DNA from: Rhodospirillaceae bacterium
GTDB taxonomy: Bacteria; Pseudomonadota; Alphaproteobacteria; Rhodospirillales; Rhodospirillaceae
NCBI GenBank assembly: GCA_947476695.1
Contig: CANJRD010000004.1
Coordinates: 1 to 64,000 of the forward strand
Direction of reading: 5' to 3'
Length of the DNA: 64,000 nt
Below, in pieces: positions 7,902-16,077 of this stretch (position 1 is its first letter; every line of letters begins with the position of its first letter). The position numbers and the translations under genes are program-made. Below the pieces are notes generated by a model. That model was not told the DNA's origin. It saw only the letters and a list, made by a program, of their open reading frames with translations, and searched no databases.

Positions 7902-8046
7902 GCAACACCCGCCGCTTCATGAGACTTCTACCTGACGCAAATTTGGTTGCGAGAAGTTTGCCAAGGGCCTCAATGGCTCTTTCATTCGGGGCAGAGCGTT
8001 TCGGTTTGACCTTTTTCCACAGTTCTATTACCGGTCCCCGAGCCAT
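7891..8046 (-). CDS. Small basic protein, 51 aa, coupled to the degenerate receiver
   Basis: This frame reads MARGPVIELWKKVKPKRSAP, then NERAIEALGKLLATKFASGR and ends MKRRVLHDA. The ATG at 8046 follows AAGGG with short spacing. The TGA at 7891-7893 falls 8 nt inside the next gene, whose ATG is at 7901, so translation could be coupled. The composition (Lys/Arg-rich with one amphipathic helix, residues about 21-40) is more natural than that of neighbouring shadows. No family was recognised; a nucleic-acid-binding or regulator-partner role is only a guess. Confidence 0.45.
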   Translation of the reverse strand: MARGPVIELWKKVKPKRSAPNERAIEALGKLLATKFASGRSLMKRRVLHDA

Positions 8047-8109
8047 AACCCTTCATCTCGCGATCCAATATCGACACCTAGGATGACGGAGTGCGGGCAG
8101 CTTACAACA

Positions 8110-8158
8110 TCCCCAAATGGGGGTGTTTGCACCGCGCCAAGATTTCTAATCTTGGCGC
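8110..8158. promoter_or_regulatory. Two palindromes upstream of the receiver operon
   Basis: A perfect 11-bp inverted repeat with a 3-bp spacer (GCGCCAAGATT at 8134-8144, AATCTTGGCGC at 8148-8158) lies next to a second small palindrome CCCCAAATGGGG at about 8111-8122. They sit upstream of the minus-strand gene pair 7891-8046 and 7416-7901. No T-tract follows on either strand, so an operator is more likely than a terminator. Confidence 0.4.
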
Positions 8159-8286
8159 TATGAAAATGCTGAGAAAGAGTGGCTCCGGAATTGGACCGTC
8201 AGTAGCGGCATACGAGCCTGCATGCTCGGTCGATGTCTTGGCAAACTTCATCTTCACTATCTACGGCCGCGAAGCCTTGCAGTTTG

Positions 8287-8640
8287 CTATTCAAAGTTAA
8301 AGGCGGGAACGTTTGCGCGTTCGAGCATGGCGATAAGCTCGCGAATAACCGCAGTCTGGCCGCGCTCGTCTGACCGTGTGAAATATACGCGTTCCCTGGC
8401 GCGTGATAGTGCGACGAAAAACGTGTTGGTCTCGTCTTCGCTGTTTCTTTGATAGCCGAAGAGCGCGTGGTCATGGAGACCCACGAAGATGACGGTATGA
8501 AATACAAGGCCCTTGCTCTCAACGGCGTCAATCAGCGTGGTCCAATCGTCCGCGGATAGATCGCCATGCGTAGGGTCAATGCCTGTCAAGCAGTGACTAG
8601 CGCCGCGGCGGCTGAGAGCAACTAAGTTCGTGGGAGTCCC
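8287..8640 (-). pseudogene. UvrD/Rep-type helicase, C-terminal fragment
   Basis: The frame contains ESKGLVFHTVIFVGLHD and DETNTFFVALSRARERVYFT, matching superfamily-1 motifs V and VI of UvrD/Rep-type helicases (SKGLEFDTVIxVGL and RLxYVALTRARERLY). The ATPase motifs I-IV that should precede are absent. The upstream side runs directly into an IS3-transposase-like segment (8641-8712), so the helicase gene has lost its 5' part in a rearrangement. The remaining frame is open to its natural C-terminus (ERANVPAFNFE). It cannot be an active helicase alone. Confidence 0.7.
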
Positions 8641-8712
8641 CAATCCCTCGCGCTGCCAGATCCGTTCAACCCGGCGGTGATTGACCGCCTCGTTCGTGAC
8701 CGCCGCGACTCT
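8641..8712 (-). mobile_element. IS3-family transposase (OrfB) scrap
   Basis: Reading in the same frame as the helicase fragment, the peptide RVAAVTNEAVNHRRVERIWQ followed by REGL resembles the HTH-like part of IS3-family OrfB transposases (VNHKRVERIWRREGL is a hallmark). Only about 24 codons remain. They sit exactly between the stop codon of the flavoprotein gene at 8712 and the helicase fragment, so an IS3 insertion followed by deletion probably created this junction. Confidence 0.55.
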
Positions 8713-10205
8713 CAAGCGATTTCGAGCGTCATGCCTAAACTTCGCCCGAGCGATAGCGAGGGTGTGAGCATCATTCCGGGGACACCGGTACTTCCCATGT
8801 AGGCGCCGCTTCCCAGCAACTCGCCAGCCGCGTACAGCCCGCGGATCGGTTCACCATTAGATTTGAGAACGGAAAGGTGTTGGTCGACGGTCACACCGGC
8901 CGCCGACGTTGCCGAATGACCCAAGTGAATGACCGCATAAAACGGCCCTTGTGCAATTTTGCGGGGGCGGTGCAAACGTCCCAGGGGGTCTGAGCCGCCA
9001 TCGATGCCGCTGTTGTATTCCGCCACGGATCGCCGCAGCCCTTCAACGTTCAGCTGAGCTGCGGCGGCAAGGCTCTCAAGGGAATCGGCGCGAAGAAACA
9101 TCGGGTGGTTACCGAGGTGCTCTCGGAACTTTTCACCTGTCCACCCTGGAATACCCGGAGGCGCATCATTTGCGATCGCTTCGTCAAATATAATGGCGTA
9201 GCGATATCCATCTAATTTCGCGACGGCATGCTCACGCGCGTAGTGCTCCGGCTCATCCTCGCGGATGAAGCGTTGACCGGCATTGTTGACCCAGATCTCC
9301 CACGGCGCGCGGGCGCCCGGATCGGTCTGAAAGCGCGCGTAAACCTGCGCCGGCCAACTGGACTGGGTTAGAATGGAGCCGGTCCCCGAGCGATGGAGAT
9401 TGGTGCCGCGTATCGTTGCCCCAACGGCTGAGGCAAGCTCCAGCCCATCACCCAGAGAGAACGGGTAAGAGGATGCGACGTAGGGCGAACCCCCGATCAG
9501 TCGTCCGAATAATTCCGGGTTCATCGCGTAGCCGCCTGTGCTCAAAAGAACGTGGCGACCAAAATATTCTCTCGCTACTTCGCCATGAAGCGCCCGTACC
9601 CCGGTGACGGTATCTCCCGATTTGATCAAGCTCGTAACCCGCGTTTCGCGCTGTAGCACGACACGCCCGCTTTTCAACTCGGGCTCAAGATTCCGCCGCA
9701 AGATTGCAAGGATGGCGCGGCCGTTTTCACGGGCCCAGAAGTATCGGGGGATTGAGTAGGCTGCCAGAGTTGGGCTGTCACTGACGACCGGATGGTTTGG
9801 CAGTGGTGTTAGGCCCTCTTTGAGCAACCAGTTCATCGTTGGCGGCGCTTCGTCTGCCGTACGCCGCACGAGCGCAGCGTCAGCGCGACCGCGAGAGATT
9901 CGCATCACGTCGTCGAAGTGAAGATCGGGACTGTCGACAATGCCTTTTGTGGCCTGAAGTGTGGTGCCGCCTGCCGCAACCTGCCCGACAGCGACATTCA
10001 GCGTGCCGCCGATCGTCGCCGACGCCTCGATCATGAGTACGCGTGCGCCGCGTCGCGAAGCGTGTATTGCCGCGGGCAGCCCAGCGGTACCGGCGCCGAC
10101 GACGATCAAATCCCAGAGGGTGGTATCCGCGCGGCCTTGAGACAGTGGCGGCAGAACCGAGCCGGTCATTGCCATACCGAGAACCGTGCGTCGTCGAAGC
10201 AGCAT
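8712..10205 (-). CDS. Tat-exported FAD-dependent oxidoreductase (fumarate reductase/3-ketosteroid dehydrogenase-like)
   Basis: A 497-aa flavoprotein. The N-terminus MLLRRRTVLGMAMTGSVLPP is Tat-like (twin Arg plus hydrophobic stretch), so export folded to the periplasm is expected. The FAD-binding Rossmann motif is VVGAGTAGLPAAIHASRRGA (about 36-55), followed by ASATIGGTLNVAVGQVAAGG. The C-terminal FAD contact is LYAAGELLGSGAYMGSTGVP, then MLTPSLSLGR. These identify the FAD_binding_2 family, including soluble fumarate reductases and 3-oxosteroid dehydrogenases; the substrate cannot be called. ATG 10205 has GGGGAG upstream. A paralogue of the same layout is at 51423-52979. The stop codon abuts a rearrangement scar. 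Confidence 0.8.
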   Translation of the reverse strand: MLLRRRTVLGMAMTGSVLPPLSQGRADTTLWDLIVVGAGTAGLPAAIHASRRGARVLMIEASATIGGTLNVAVGQVAAGGTTLQATKGIVDSPDLHFDDVMRISRGRADAALVRRTADEAPPTMNWLLKEGLTPLPNHPVVSDSPTLAAYSIPRYFWARENGRAILAILRRNLEPELKSGRVVLQRETRVTSLIKSGDTVTGVRALHGEVAREYFGRHVLLSTGGYAMNPELFGRLIGGSPYVASSYPFSLGDGLELASAVGATIRGTNLHRSGTGSILTQSSWPAQVYARFQTDPGARAPWEIWVNNAGQRFIREDEPEHYAREHAVAKLDGYRYAIIFDEAIANDAPPGIPGWTGEKFREHLGNHPMFLRADSLESLAAAAQLNVEGLRRSVAEYNSGIDGGSDPLGRLHRPRKIAQGPFYAVIHLGHSATSAAGVTVDQHLSVLKSNGEPIRGLYAAGELLGSGAYMGSTGVPGMMLTPSLSLGRSLGMTLEIA

Positions 10206-10412
10206 TGGCCGACTTACTCCCCGTTCCTAACTTTGAGTATTCTTGTACCGATCAAGACATGCGCGCCAGTACTTGAACGGGTTCATCGGCGACGTAGCTC
10301 GAAAAATGCCTTACCGATGTGTGGCTGACTTTGTCTTTCATGACTATCGCGAGCACGCCCGTCTTTGATGCGGAGCGTAAAGGCCATCGCCACCGCACCG
10401 ACCGCCCGACCG

Positions 10413-10910
10413 TCACCAGAAGCTGGTGCCCGGCGCTCCCTTGAATGGGCCGGCGACATCAGAAGATATCCACCCGCCGTAAAAACGCCCGGGTTGTGGC
10501 GTCACCCGCTCGTCATCGACAAAGCAGCCGTCAAACGGCCACGCGTAAAAAGCGACATGATCGGCCAAGGATCTGAAGGCCGGGTTCGGATCCGGGTAGC
10601 TCCACGCTACATCGCGAAATGTTTCGTCGAGCACGACGACATCGAAGTAGATCGCTTCTCCCTTCCACTCGCAGAAAGAGCGACGGGGTGACGGACGCAG
10701 TACGAACGGAGCGATATCAGCCGGTGGAAAGTAATAGGTGGGCGGATGACTTGTTTCTAGCGTGCGAATGCCTTTCTGGGTGCTCGCGATGACGACATCA
10801 CGATGCACGATTTTGAGACGGCGTTGGCTTGGCTCGGCTACCGCCGGTCGCGGATATGACCAGACGCTTTCCTGTCCCGGACCGATAGGATCGGGGATGA
10901 CCTTCATCAT
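10413..10910 (-). CDS. DUF427 family protein
   Basis: A 165-aa cytoplasmic protein starting MMKVIPDPIGPGQESVWSYP at 10910. The segments RLKIVHRDVVIASTQKGIRT, PTYYFPPADI and FCEWKGEAIYFDVVV are the typical DUF427 signature (beta-tent fold, often a single or double domain). The ATG overlaps the stop of the upstream CIA30 gene (ATGA) with AAGGAG before it, so the two are translationally coupled. The family is widespread and of unknown biochemical role. Alternative upstream starts give a non-conserved Arg-rich extension and were rejected. Confidence 0.8.
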   Translation of the reverse strand: MMKVIPDPIGPGQESVWSYPRPAVAEPSQRRLKIVHRDVVIASTQKGIRTLETSHPPTYYFPPADIAPFVLRPSPRRSFCEWKGEAIYFDVVVLDETFRDVAWSYPDPNPAFRSLADHVAFYAWPFDGCFVDDERVTPQPGRFYGGWISSDVAGPFKGAPGTSFW

Positions 10911-11455
10911 GAGGACTCCTTGACCGACCTCGGCGATGTCATGAACCGAAGACCACCGAGAGCAAGATCGCACGAGCGCGCGCGCCCAATGGCGACCACG
11001 CCGACGCGTCGCAACCGATGAGTATCGAGCGGAGTATCCGTGCGATAGGGAATAAAGCGGTCGAAAGGCAGCCGAACCGTCCGCCACTCCGTGTCGGCGG
11101 TGAAGATTTGACGATAAGATTGCCAAGGCTTGGTAAGGGCGTCGGTTCGCAGATGAAGGCCGAACTCCTCTCCATTGCCGAACACGTCTAGTTCAATCCC
11201 GCTCCAGGCGCTGGCATCGACGACCCCACGGTCGGGCGAGAGATCGAGTGCGATCTGAACAAACCCACCATTGTTCTCAAGACTGACGTCGCCACGCATG
11301 TGAATTGCGGCTCGGTCCGCGACTATGGCGCGGACCATAGTCCCGGTGGATACGCCACCCATGACCTGATCGGTCACGAGCTGCCATCGGCTCCGATTCG
11401 CCGCAACAGGTGGCTCGAGGCTTAGGTCATCTATGATAGCCGACGCAGCCGACAT
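10907..11455 (-). CDS. CIA30 (NDUFAF1-like) family protein
   Basis: A 182-aa beta-rich protein of the complex I intermediate-associated protein 30 family. The hallmark WQLVTDQVMGGVSTGTM is at about 23-39, followed by FVQIALDLSPD, DVFGNGEEFGLHLRTDALTK and WRTVRLPFDRFIPYR. In eukaryotes the family is a complex I assembly factor; bacterial members are uncharacterised and may bind carbohydrate-like or protein ligands through a jelly-roll fold. First gene of a two-gene operon with the DUF427 protein. The GGAGG at the start sits unusually close to the ATG. Confidence 0.8.
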   Translation of the reverse strand: MSAASAIIDDLSLEPPVAANRSRWQLVTDQVMGGVSTGTMVRAIVADRAAIHMRGDVSLENNGGFVQIALDLSPDRGVVDASAWSGIELDVFGNGEEFGLHLRTDALTKPWQSYRQIFTADTEWRTVRLPFDRFIPYRTDTPLDTHRLRRVGVVAIGRARSCDLALGGLRFMTSPRSVKESS

Positions 11456-11493
11456 TCCTCCGCCCTCTCCGCGCGCCGAGGCGCCTTTTTAGG

Positions 11494-11661
11494 GTCAATC
11501 ATACGACTGCGGATATTCATAACAGCGCCGGAGCCGCCGCGATTGTCGATACGTTCCGCAAGGGTTGGCCATGGCTCGAGCATTTATTCGCGGATGAGGC
11601 CTGCGATCTCCCCAACCTTGCCGCCGCGGCGTTGTGGAGCCCACCTTCGGCTATACGATGA
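11494..11661 (+). mobile_element. IS5-family transposase fragment
   Basis: An open stretch from 11494 to a TGA at 11659-11661 reads TTADIHNSAGAAAIVDTFRK, then GWPWLEHLFADEACDLPNLA. This matches the DDE-transposase block of IS5-type elements (VHPADIQDRDGA and FPWLRHLFADGGYxGxKL), including the catalytic-Asp region. No upstream or downstream transposase sequence can be read and no inverted repeats were seen. The rest of 11456-11883 contains no other gene. Confidence 0.65.
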
Positions 11662-11883
11662 GATGATGCCGCTTGGTTTGCGACCACGTTAAAAATCGTC
11701 GTCTCCCAGCCATGATCCATCGTGCAATGTGAAGCCTGTTTGGCTCAGAATCAGCTACTGACGCAATTCTAAAGCGGTCTCTTCAAACATGGGCCGAAGC
11801 TGGTCGCAATGGACGAGCGGCGCGCTTTAATAAGATCAGGTTCTTGGACGCATCGGCTCTTAAAGACAAAGGCAAGGTAGACG

Positions 11884-12507
11884 ATGGTGCAGCCCGGTTA
11901 CCTCCTGGTCGTGGGTCAATCGTTTGAGCGCAAAAAGATGGGAACCTATTCGGCCGCCCTTCCGCCGATCTATCAGGCTCACGGCGGATTCTACCTGGGC
12001 ATCGGCGGTGGCGGTCGAGGTGTCGAGCATCTAGAGGGAGGGTGGTCGGCCCACTCTGCGGTTCTGGCGCAGTTCCCTGACAAGGCTTCGGTCAATGCGT
12101 TCTGGACTTCGGACGCCTATAAGAAGGCGAAGCAGCTTCGGGTGGGCGCAGGCACTTTTCAGGTTTCGGCGCTCAAGGGGATCGCGCCGCCGCCGTCGGC
12201 TCTGCCGGGATATTTGATAAGCTTGGCGTTGGTATTGGACCGCCCGGCATTTGACGCAGCGGCGAAAGCGGAAGCCGCCTTGATAGCCGGCGCAGGAATG
12301 GTTGATCTCGTGCGCTCGGCCGCGTGCGACGTAGACACACTTGAGGGTGACCCGGCCGTCTACGACGTTGCCATTGTGGCCTCTCCGACTGTCGAGGCCG
12401 CCCGAACATTTTGGAATGCGGCTGAATTCGTCGCGTTCCGCGCGCAGCGCGCCGCGACCGCGACCGTCAACACCTTCCTGATGGCTGGAATTCCACGCTC
12501 TGCATGA
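11884..12507 (+). CDS. Tandem DUF1330-like (dimeric alpha-beta barrel) protein
   Basis: A 207-aa protein of two related halves. The first half has YSAALPPIYQAHGGFYLGIG, VEHLEGGW and DKASVNAFWTSDAYKKAKQL (residues about 22-90), the DUF1330 signature of small ferredoxin-like stress proteins. The second half (about 105-205) repeats the pattern weakly: LPGYLISLALVLDRPAF, VYDVAIVASPTVEAARTFWN and EFVAFRAQRA. DUF1330 proteins normally form dimers, so this may be an internal duplication imitating the dimer. No signal peptide. The Shine-Dalgarno is weak (AAAGGCAAGG upstream). Function unknown. Confidence 0.65.
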   Translation: MVQPGYLLVVGQSFERKKMGTYSAALPPIYQAHGGFYLGIGGGGRGVEHLEGGWSAHSAVLAQFPDKASVNAFWTSDAYKKAKQLRVGAGTFQVSALKGIAPPPSALPGYLISLALVLDRPAFDAAAKAEAALIAGAGMVDLVRSAACDVDTLEGDPAVYDVAIVASPTVEAARTFWNAAEFVAFRAQRAATATVNTFLMAGIPRSA

Positions 12508-12575
12508 TGGATGACGCCGTCCAATTGGCTTGGACGTTATGAGCAAAACGGCGCGCGACCGCCTGTGCGACGGGA

Positions 12576-12604
12576 TTCCCTGATAATTCCCTATTGTCAG
12601 GGAA
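12576..12604. repeat. Inverted repeat TTCCCTGA...TCAGGGAA
   Basis: TTCCCTGA at 12576-12583 is mirrored by TCAGGGAA at 12597-12604, with a further TTCCCT copy inside the 13-nt spacer (12587-12592). It lies between the convergent ends of 11884-12507 (plus) and 12682-13533 (minus). I recall TTCCCTGATAATTCCCT-like motifs recurring near integration scars in alphaproteobacteria, so it may be a dispersed repeat. It may equally be a weak terminator without a T-tract. Confidence 0.4.
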
Positions 12605-12681
12605 ATTGAGGCGCCGGAGACGGAACCCGCGACATCGCGATTGCACCCAACGCCATTTAAAAGCGCGCTCTTGGTTGATTC

Positions 12682-13533
12682 TCAGCGAGAGCTTTCTACG
12701 ATCCAGATAGCCGCCTTCATCAGCACGCCTGTCGGTGTGGCGTATGGCCGTAGCGTCTCCCGTATTGAACGATTCGCCGCGTCACGGACCGTTTGCGGCT
12801 GGCCCTCAAGAGCTTTGCTGATCGGTCCCAATTGTGCTGATTGAGTTACGGCCTGCTCAAGCCCGAACCCGCCCGAAAGATCCAAGACAAGTTCGCGAGG
12901 CGTGATGCGCGGGGATTTTAGACCGGCACTCGTTATGATCCGCTGTACCTTCGCTGGATCGGCGAAAGCGAATGGACCGGGATCATCGGGGCCGTGACGG
13001 GGGAAGGGCGCGACGTGTTCAGCGGCCGCCGCCAGCGGCACCTGCATCCACGGGTTCTCGTCCATCTTGCGCCAGCAAGCGAAGACCAAGCGACCACCGA
13101 GTTTCAGCGATTGTCCGAAGTTTGTGAAGGCCGACACCGGGTCGCCAAAGAACATCACACCAAATCGCGACGCGATGACATCCATAGTCGCTGGCGCAAA
13201 CGGATGATGCGCCGCATCGTCGCAGATTAGCTTAACCTGTCGGCGTTCCTTCAGGCGCCGGGAAGCGACCTCCAGCATCGGTGCGGAAACATCAAGACCG
13301 ACAACCTTTCCGACGGGAGCGACCAAGTCGGCAAGCACTTCTGTGGTTCCTCCACAGCCGCATCCCAGATCCAACACGGTCATGCCTGGAGCCACACCAG
13401 CTCTCGCAAGCACGATGTCAGTCACCTGAGCCAACATGCGGTCCATGTGCTCATGGCGGGCGACCCAATGCGCGCCGCCCGGGCCGTTCCAGTAGTCGAC
13501 TTGGTCCTTGTGCCTTTGTTCAGAATTCGTCAC
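12682..13533 (-). CDS. Class I SAM-dependent methyltransferase
   Basis: A 283-aa protein from GTG 13533 (GGAGA upstream), starting with TNSEQRHKDQVDYWNGPGGA. The SAM-binding motif I is VLDLGCGCGGTTEVLADL (about 52-70), with the acidic loop VVGLDVSAPML following and motif IV-like DVIASRFGVMFFGDPV. The FACWRKMDENPWMQVPLAAA segment is common in UbiE/COQ5-like small-molecule methyltransferases. The substrate cannot be told. Annotation from the upstream in-frame start (13614) adds a non-conserved Arg-rich stretch and is not favoured. Monocistronic, flanked by unrelated genes. Confidence 0.82.
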   Translation of the reverse strand: MTNSEQRHKDQVDYWNGPGGAHWVARHEHMDRMLAQVTDIVLARAGVAPGMTVLDLGCGCGGTTEVLADLVAPVGKVVGLDVSAPMLEVASRRLKERRQVKLICDDAAHHPFAPATMDVIASRFGVMFFGDPVSAFTNFGQSLKLGGRLVFACWRKMDENPWMQVPLAAAAEHVAPFPRHGPDDPGPFAFADPAKVQRIITSAGLKSPRITPRELVLDLSGGFGLEQAVTQSAQLGPISKALEGQPQTVRDAANRSIRETLRPYATPTGVLMKAAIWIVESSR

Positions 13534-13701
13534 AGCAGGTCTCCGGGTGAGTGTCTCAGCCACGTCTCCTACGACCGTCGCCGATGGGGCCACAGCTCGC
13601 AAGCTCGGCATCACCGTCCTGGCGGAGCTCTAAAGCGACCCGTCTGAGACGACCGTCGAAACATAGCGTGACGTCGCGTTCGCGGCATCACGTCGGCTCG
13701 A

Positions 13702-14475
13702 CTAACGAGCGCGAAAGCTCAAGCGCCGCACGCCCGTGTTTCCATTCCACGGCGCGTAGGCATAGAGATCCACCACATAATCCCCAGGCTGGGTAATCTC
13801 GATTTCGCCCGAGAATGTGCTGGGCTTGCCGGCATAAGCCAGAGTGACGGTCGGAAGAATTTTGTTACCTCGGCGCAAGATTACGCCGATGTCCAGCTTG
13901 TTAGCGTCCCACAAGCCACCCGGCGTAATCGGGCAGCCGCATTGCATCGTGATTTTCGCACGGAGTGAAAGTTTTTGAGAACTGCCGCTCAATCTGATTG
14001 TCGCAGGCAGTGCCTCTTCGAGGTCGATGATGAAGCCCGGTAACTCAAGAACCCAGGCGTCACCACCGTTCACCGGTTTACCAGGCACGACCCACTGCGT
14101 CGAAGACACTGTAATGGCGCGGTCCTGCGAAGACATTGGCCCCGTTGCAGTGGCAGAGATCAGACGCGGGCGGTCGATATCAATCGTCGCGGAGAACTTC
14201 GCCGAACTTTCGTCGGAGAGCACGCCCGCGCGCGTATGCGGATCGGTCATGATACGTGGGGTGTTTCCCGTGGCACCCGCCGTCACCCCTTGCGCCAGTA
14301 TTTTTCCACTTTCCACATCGCGCAAAACGATCTTCGCCCCGCCGGTCTCCGTGCCGACGAACTTCGCATCCTTTGAAATGACCCTCACCACAATTTCGGT
14401 TGGTTCGGCCATAGCAATCTGCGCGACGATCGCAACCGCACCGGCGGCAACCCACATCGCTTTCTGTGTCAGCAT
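13702..14475 (-). CDS. Secreted protein of unknown function
   Basis: A 257-aa protein starting MLTQKAMWVAAGAVAIVAQI at 14475 (GGAGC upstream). Residues 1-24 are a Sec signal peptide ending AMA-EPT. The mature part is beta-rich: EIVVRVISKDAKFVG, KIVLRDVESGKILAQGV, FSGEIEITQPGDYVVDLYAY. This looks like one or two Ig-like or fibronectin-like modules, with a CGCP motif at about 200. The DsrE-like gene is 32 bp upstream on the same strand, so the two probably form one operon. Its place beside a TsdA-like cytochrome suggests a periplasmic partner in sulfur chemistry, but this is inference only. No family recognised. Confidence 0.65.
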   Translation of the reverse strand: MLTQKAMWVAAGAVAIVAQIAMAEPTEIVVRVISKDAKFVGTETGGAKIVLRDVESGKILAQGVTAGATGNTPRIMTDPHTRAGVLSDESSAKFSATIDIDRPRLISATATGPMSSQDRAITVSSTQWVVPGKPVNGGDAWVLELPGFIIDLEEALPATIRLSGSSQKLSLRAKITMQCGCPITPGGLWDANKLDIGVILRRGNKILPTVTLAYAGKPSTFSGEIEITQPGDYVVDLYAYAPWNGNTGVRRLSFRAR

Positions 14476-14507
14476 ATTCAGCTCCGAGGCGTTGGCCTGA
14501 TCACAAG

Positions 14508-14972
14508 CTAAGGCTTTACGTAACTCCAGCCTTGCTCTTCCAATTCGACAATACGAACGATGCCAGCCGGCACTACCTTTACGCCAGGCAAGGGGGTGAT
14601 TTCGTGACCCTCGCGCTTCTCTGCCATCATTTTTGCATTGTTGCACATACTTAGAGCGAGGTCGGGAATCAGTTTCTTTACCTCCGCGATGCGGTCCTTC
14701 ACCGGCGACTTGTCGTCGCGAAACATCGTTATTCCCGGTCCATAGGCGACAATCTCTACCTGGAGTGCCTCTCCCACGCTGTCGTAATATTTCTTGGCAT
14801 TCATCGCGTTGCCCAACACATGGTTCATCGTGAACGTGTCTTCGACGTCGATGTGCAACAGGAGCCGGTGACTTTGCTTGCTCTGCTGAGCAAAAATGCC
14901 CTCTGCTGTAACGTGCAGCATTACCAATGACGCGGCACCCACGACGATCAGTCTGCGCGAAAGATGCGGCAC
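14508..14972 (-). CDS. Exported DsrE/DsrF-like protein
   Basis: The start is set at GTG 14972, with GGGAGGAAG 5 nt before it. An ATG at 15020 would add 16 residues ahead of the signal peptide. The N-terminus MPHLSRRLIVVGAASLVMLH is a signal peptide. The mature domain resembles the DsrE/F fold: HRLLLHIDVEDTFTMNHVLG, NAKKYYDSVG, VEIVAYGPGITMF and LSMCNNAKMMAE, the last Cys at the usual DsrE active-site position. DsrE-type proteins carry persulfide sulfur in oxidation or tRNA thiolation pathways; secreted members are poorly studied. Upstream is a divergent TsdA-like cytochrome gene. Confidence 0.7.
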   Translation of the reverse strand: MPHLSRRLIVVGAASLVMLHVTAEGIFAQQSKQSHRLLLHIDVEDTFTMNHVLGNAMNAKKYYDSVGEALQVEIVAYGPGITMFRDDKSPVKDRIAEVKKLIPDLALSMCNNAKMMAEKREGHEITPLPGVKVVPAGIVRIVELEEQGWSYVKP

Positions 14973-15072
14973 TTTCTTCCTCCCACGATAAATTGAGGCG
15001 AGTTTAGGTCTCGCAAACATGGTTCACAAGAAACCTACCAACGCATCGCTCTGAACGAAGGGGCAAGAGAAT

Positions 15073-16077
15073 ATGAGGCTGATAATGAATCGCCGCGCCG
15101 CTGCTATTAGCTCAGTTCTTATTATGACTTTCATTCTCAGTGGGCTGGCTGTCGCCCAGACCGCGGAAACGACATTAACGAAGCCCAAGTCCGACTGGGC
15201 GGTGCCCCCTGATCCTGAGGGATTGGAGCGGGGGCCGTGGCGGGAAATGGTGCTGTACGGCAAGCAATTGATCGTCGAAACACCGCGGGTCGTCGGCCCC
15301 GAGGTCTCCAATCCGGCGATGCGTTACGCCGGCAATAATCTTACGTGCCAGAGCTGCCATCTCAGCGGCGGCACGCAGCGGTTTGGATTACCGTTGATTG
15401 GAGTCTACGGAGCGTTCCCCACCTACATGGCGCGCGAGAACGAAGTCCGGACACTCGAAGACCGTATTAATGGCTGCTTCGAGCGCAGCATGAACGGCCG
15501 TGCATTGCCAGGCGACAGTCGAGAGATGAAGGCGATTTTGTCTTATATCCAATATTTGAGCACCGGAATCCCCGTCGGCAAAACAATTGAAGGACGCGGC
15601 TCGGCGGCTCTGCCCCTCTTACAGCGCGCGGCAAGTCCGCAGCGCGGCGCTGCGGTTTACAAGAAGATTTGCATGGAGTGCCATCAGTCCGATGGCCAGG
15701 GCAAGCGCATCGGCTCGAAGGGCGATGCGGAGGGCTATCAGTTTCCTCCCCTCTGGGGACCCGACAGCTTCAATGATGGAGCAGGAATGCATAGGCTCAT
15801 TGCATCGGCCTCCTTCATTCGCGCCAATATGCCGGTCGGCACGACGTACGAGGCCCCCATGCTTTCGGTGGAGGAGGCCTGGGACGTCGCTGCTTACATC
15901 AATGCCCAGCAGCGCCCCGCACGCGCCCACCTCGAACTCGATTATCCCAACCTCGGTCGCAAGGCCGTCGATGCCCCATTTCCTCCCTTCACAGACGCCT
16001 TCTCGCTTCAACAGCATCGTCTTGGACCGTTTCAACCCATCATCGACGGGCAGAGGCGAGGCGGGCGTGAGCGCTGA
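15073..16077 (+). CDS. tsdA: TsdA-like dihaem c-type cytochrome (thiosulfate dehydrogenase family)
   Basis: A 334-aa periplasmic cytochrome with an N-terminal signal peptide (about 1-29). Haem motifs are CQSCH (92-96) and CMECH (200-204). The region between them, GVYGAFPTYMARENEVRTLE, then RINGCFERSMNG, fits TsdA thiosulfate dehydrogenases, which join two thiosulfates to tetrathionate and pass electrons to cytochromes. TsdA uses an unusual His/Cys-ligated haem; Cys135 in RINGCF is a candidate ligand. Distal axial ligands of the second haem cannot be assigned. Divergent from the DsrE-like gene and followed by a Tat flavoprotein. Related dihaem cytochromes of other function are possible. Confidence 0.65.
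   Translation: MRLIMNRRAAAISSVLIMTFILSGLAVAQTAETTLTKPKSDWAVPPDPEGLERGPWREMVLYGKQLIVETPRVVGPEVSNPAMRYAGNNLTCQSCHLSGGTQRFGLPLIGVYGAFPTYMARENEVRTLEDRINGCFERSMNGRALPGDSREMKAILSYIQYLSTGIPVGKTIEGRGSAALPLLQRAASPQRGAAVYKKICMECHQSDGQGKRIGSKGDAEGYQFPPLWGPDSFNDGAGMHRLIASASFIRANMPVGTTYEAPMLSVEEAWDVAAYINAQQRPARAHLELDYPNLGRKAVDAPFPPFTDAFSLQQHRLGPFQPIIDGQRRGGRER

Noticed and set aside
8091-8300. 69-aa plus-strand frame across the palindromes
   Set aside because: It reads through the inverted repeats and the minus-strand regulatory region; composition is not protein-like.
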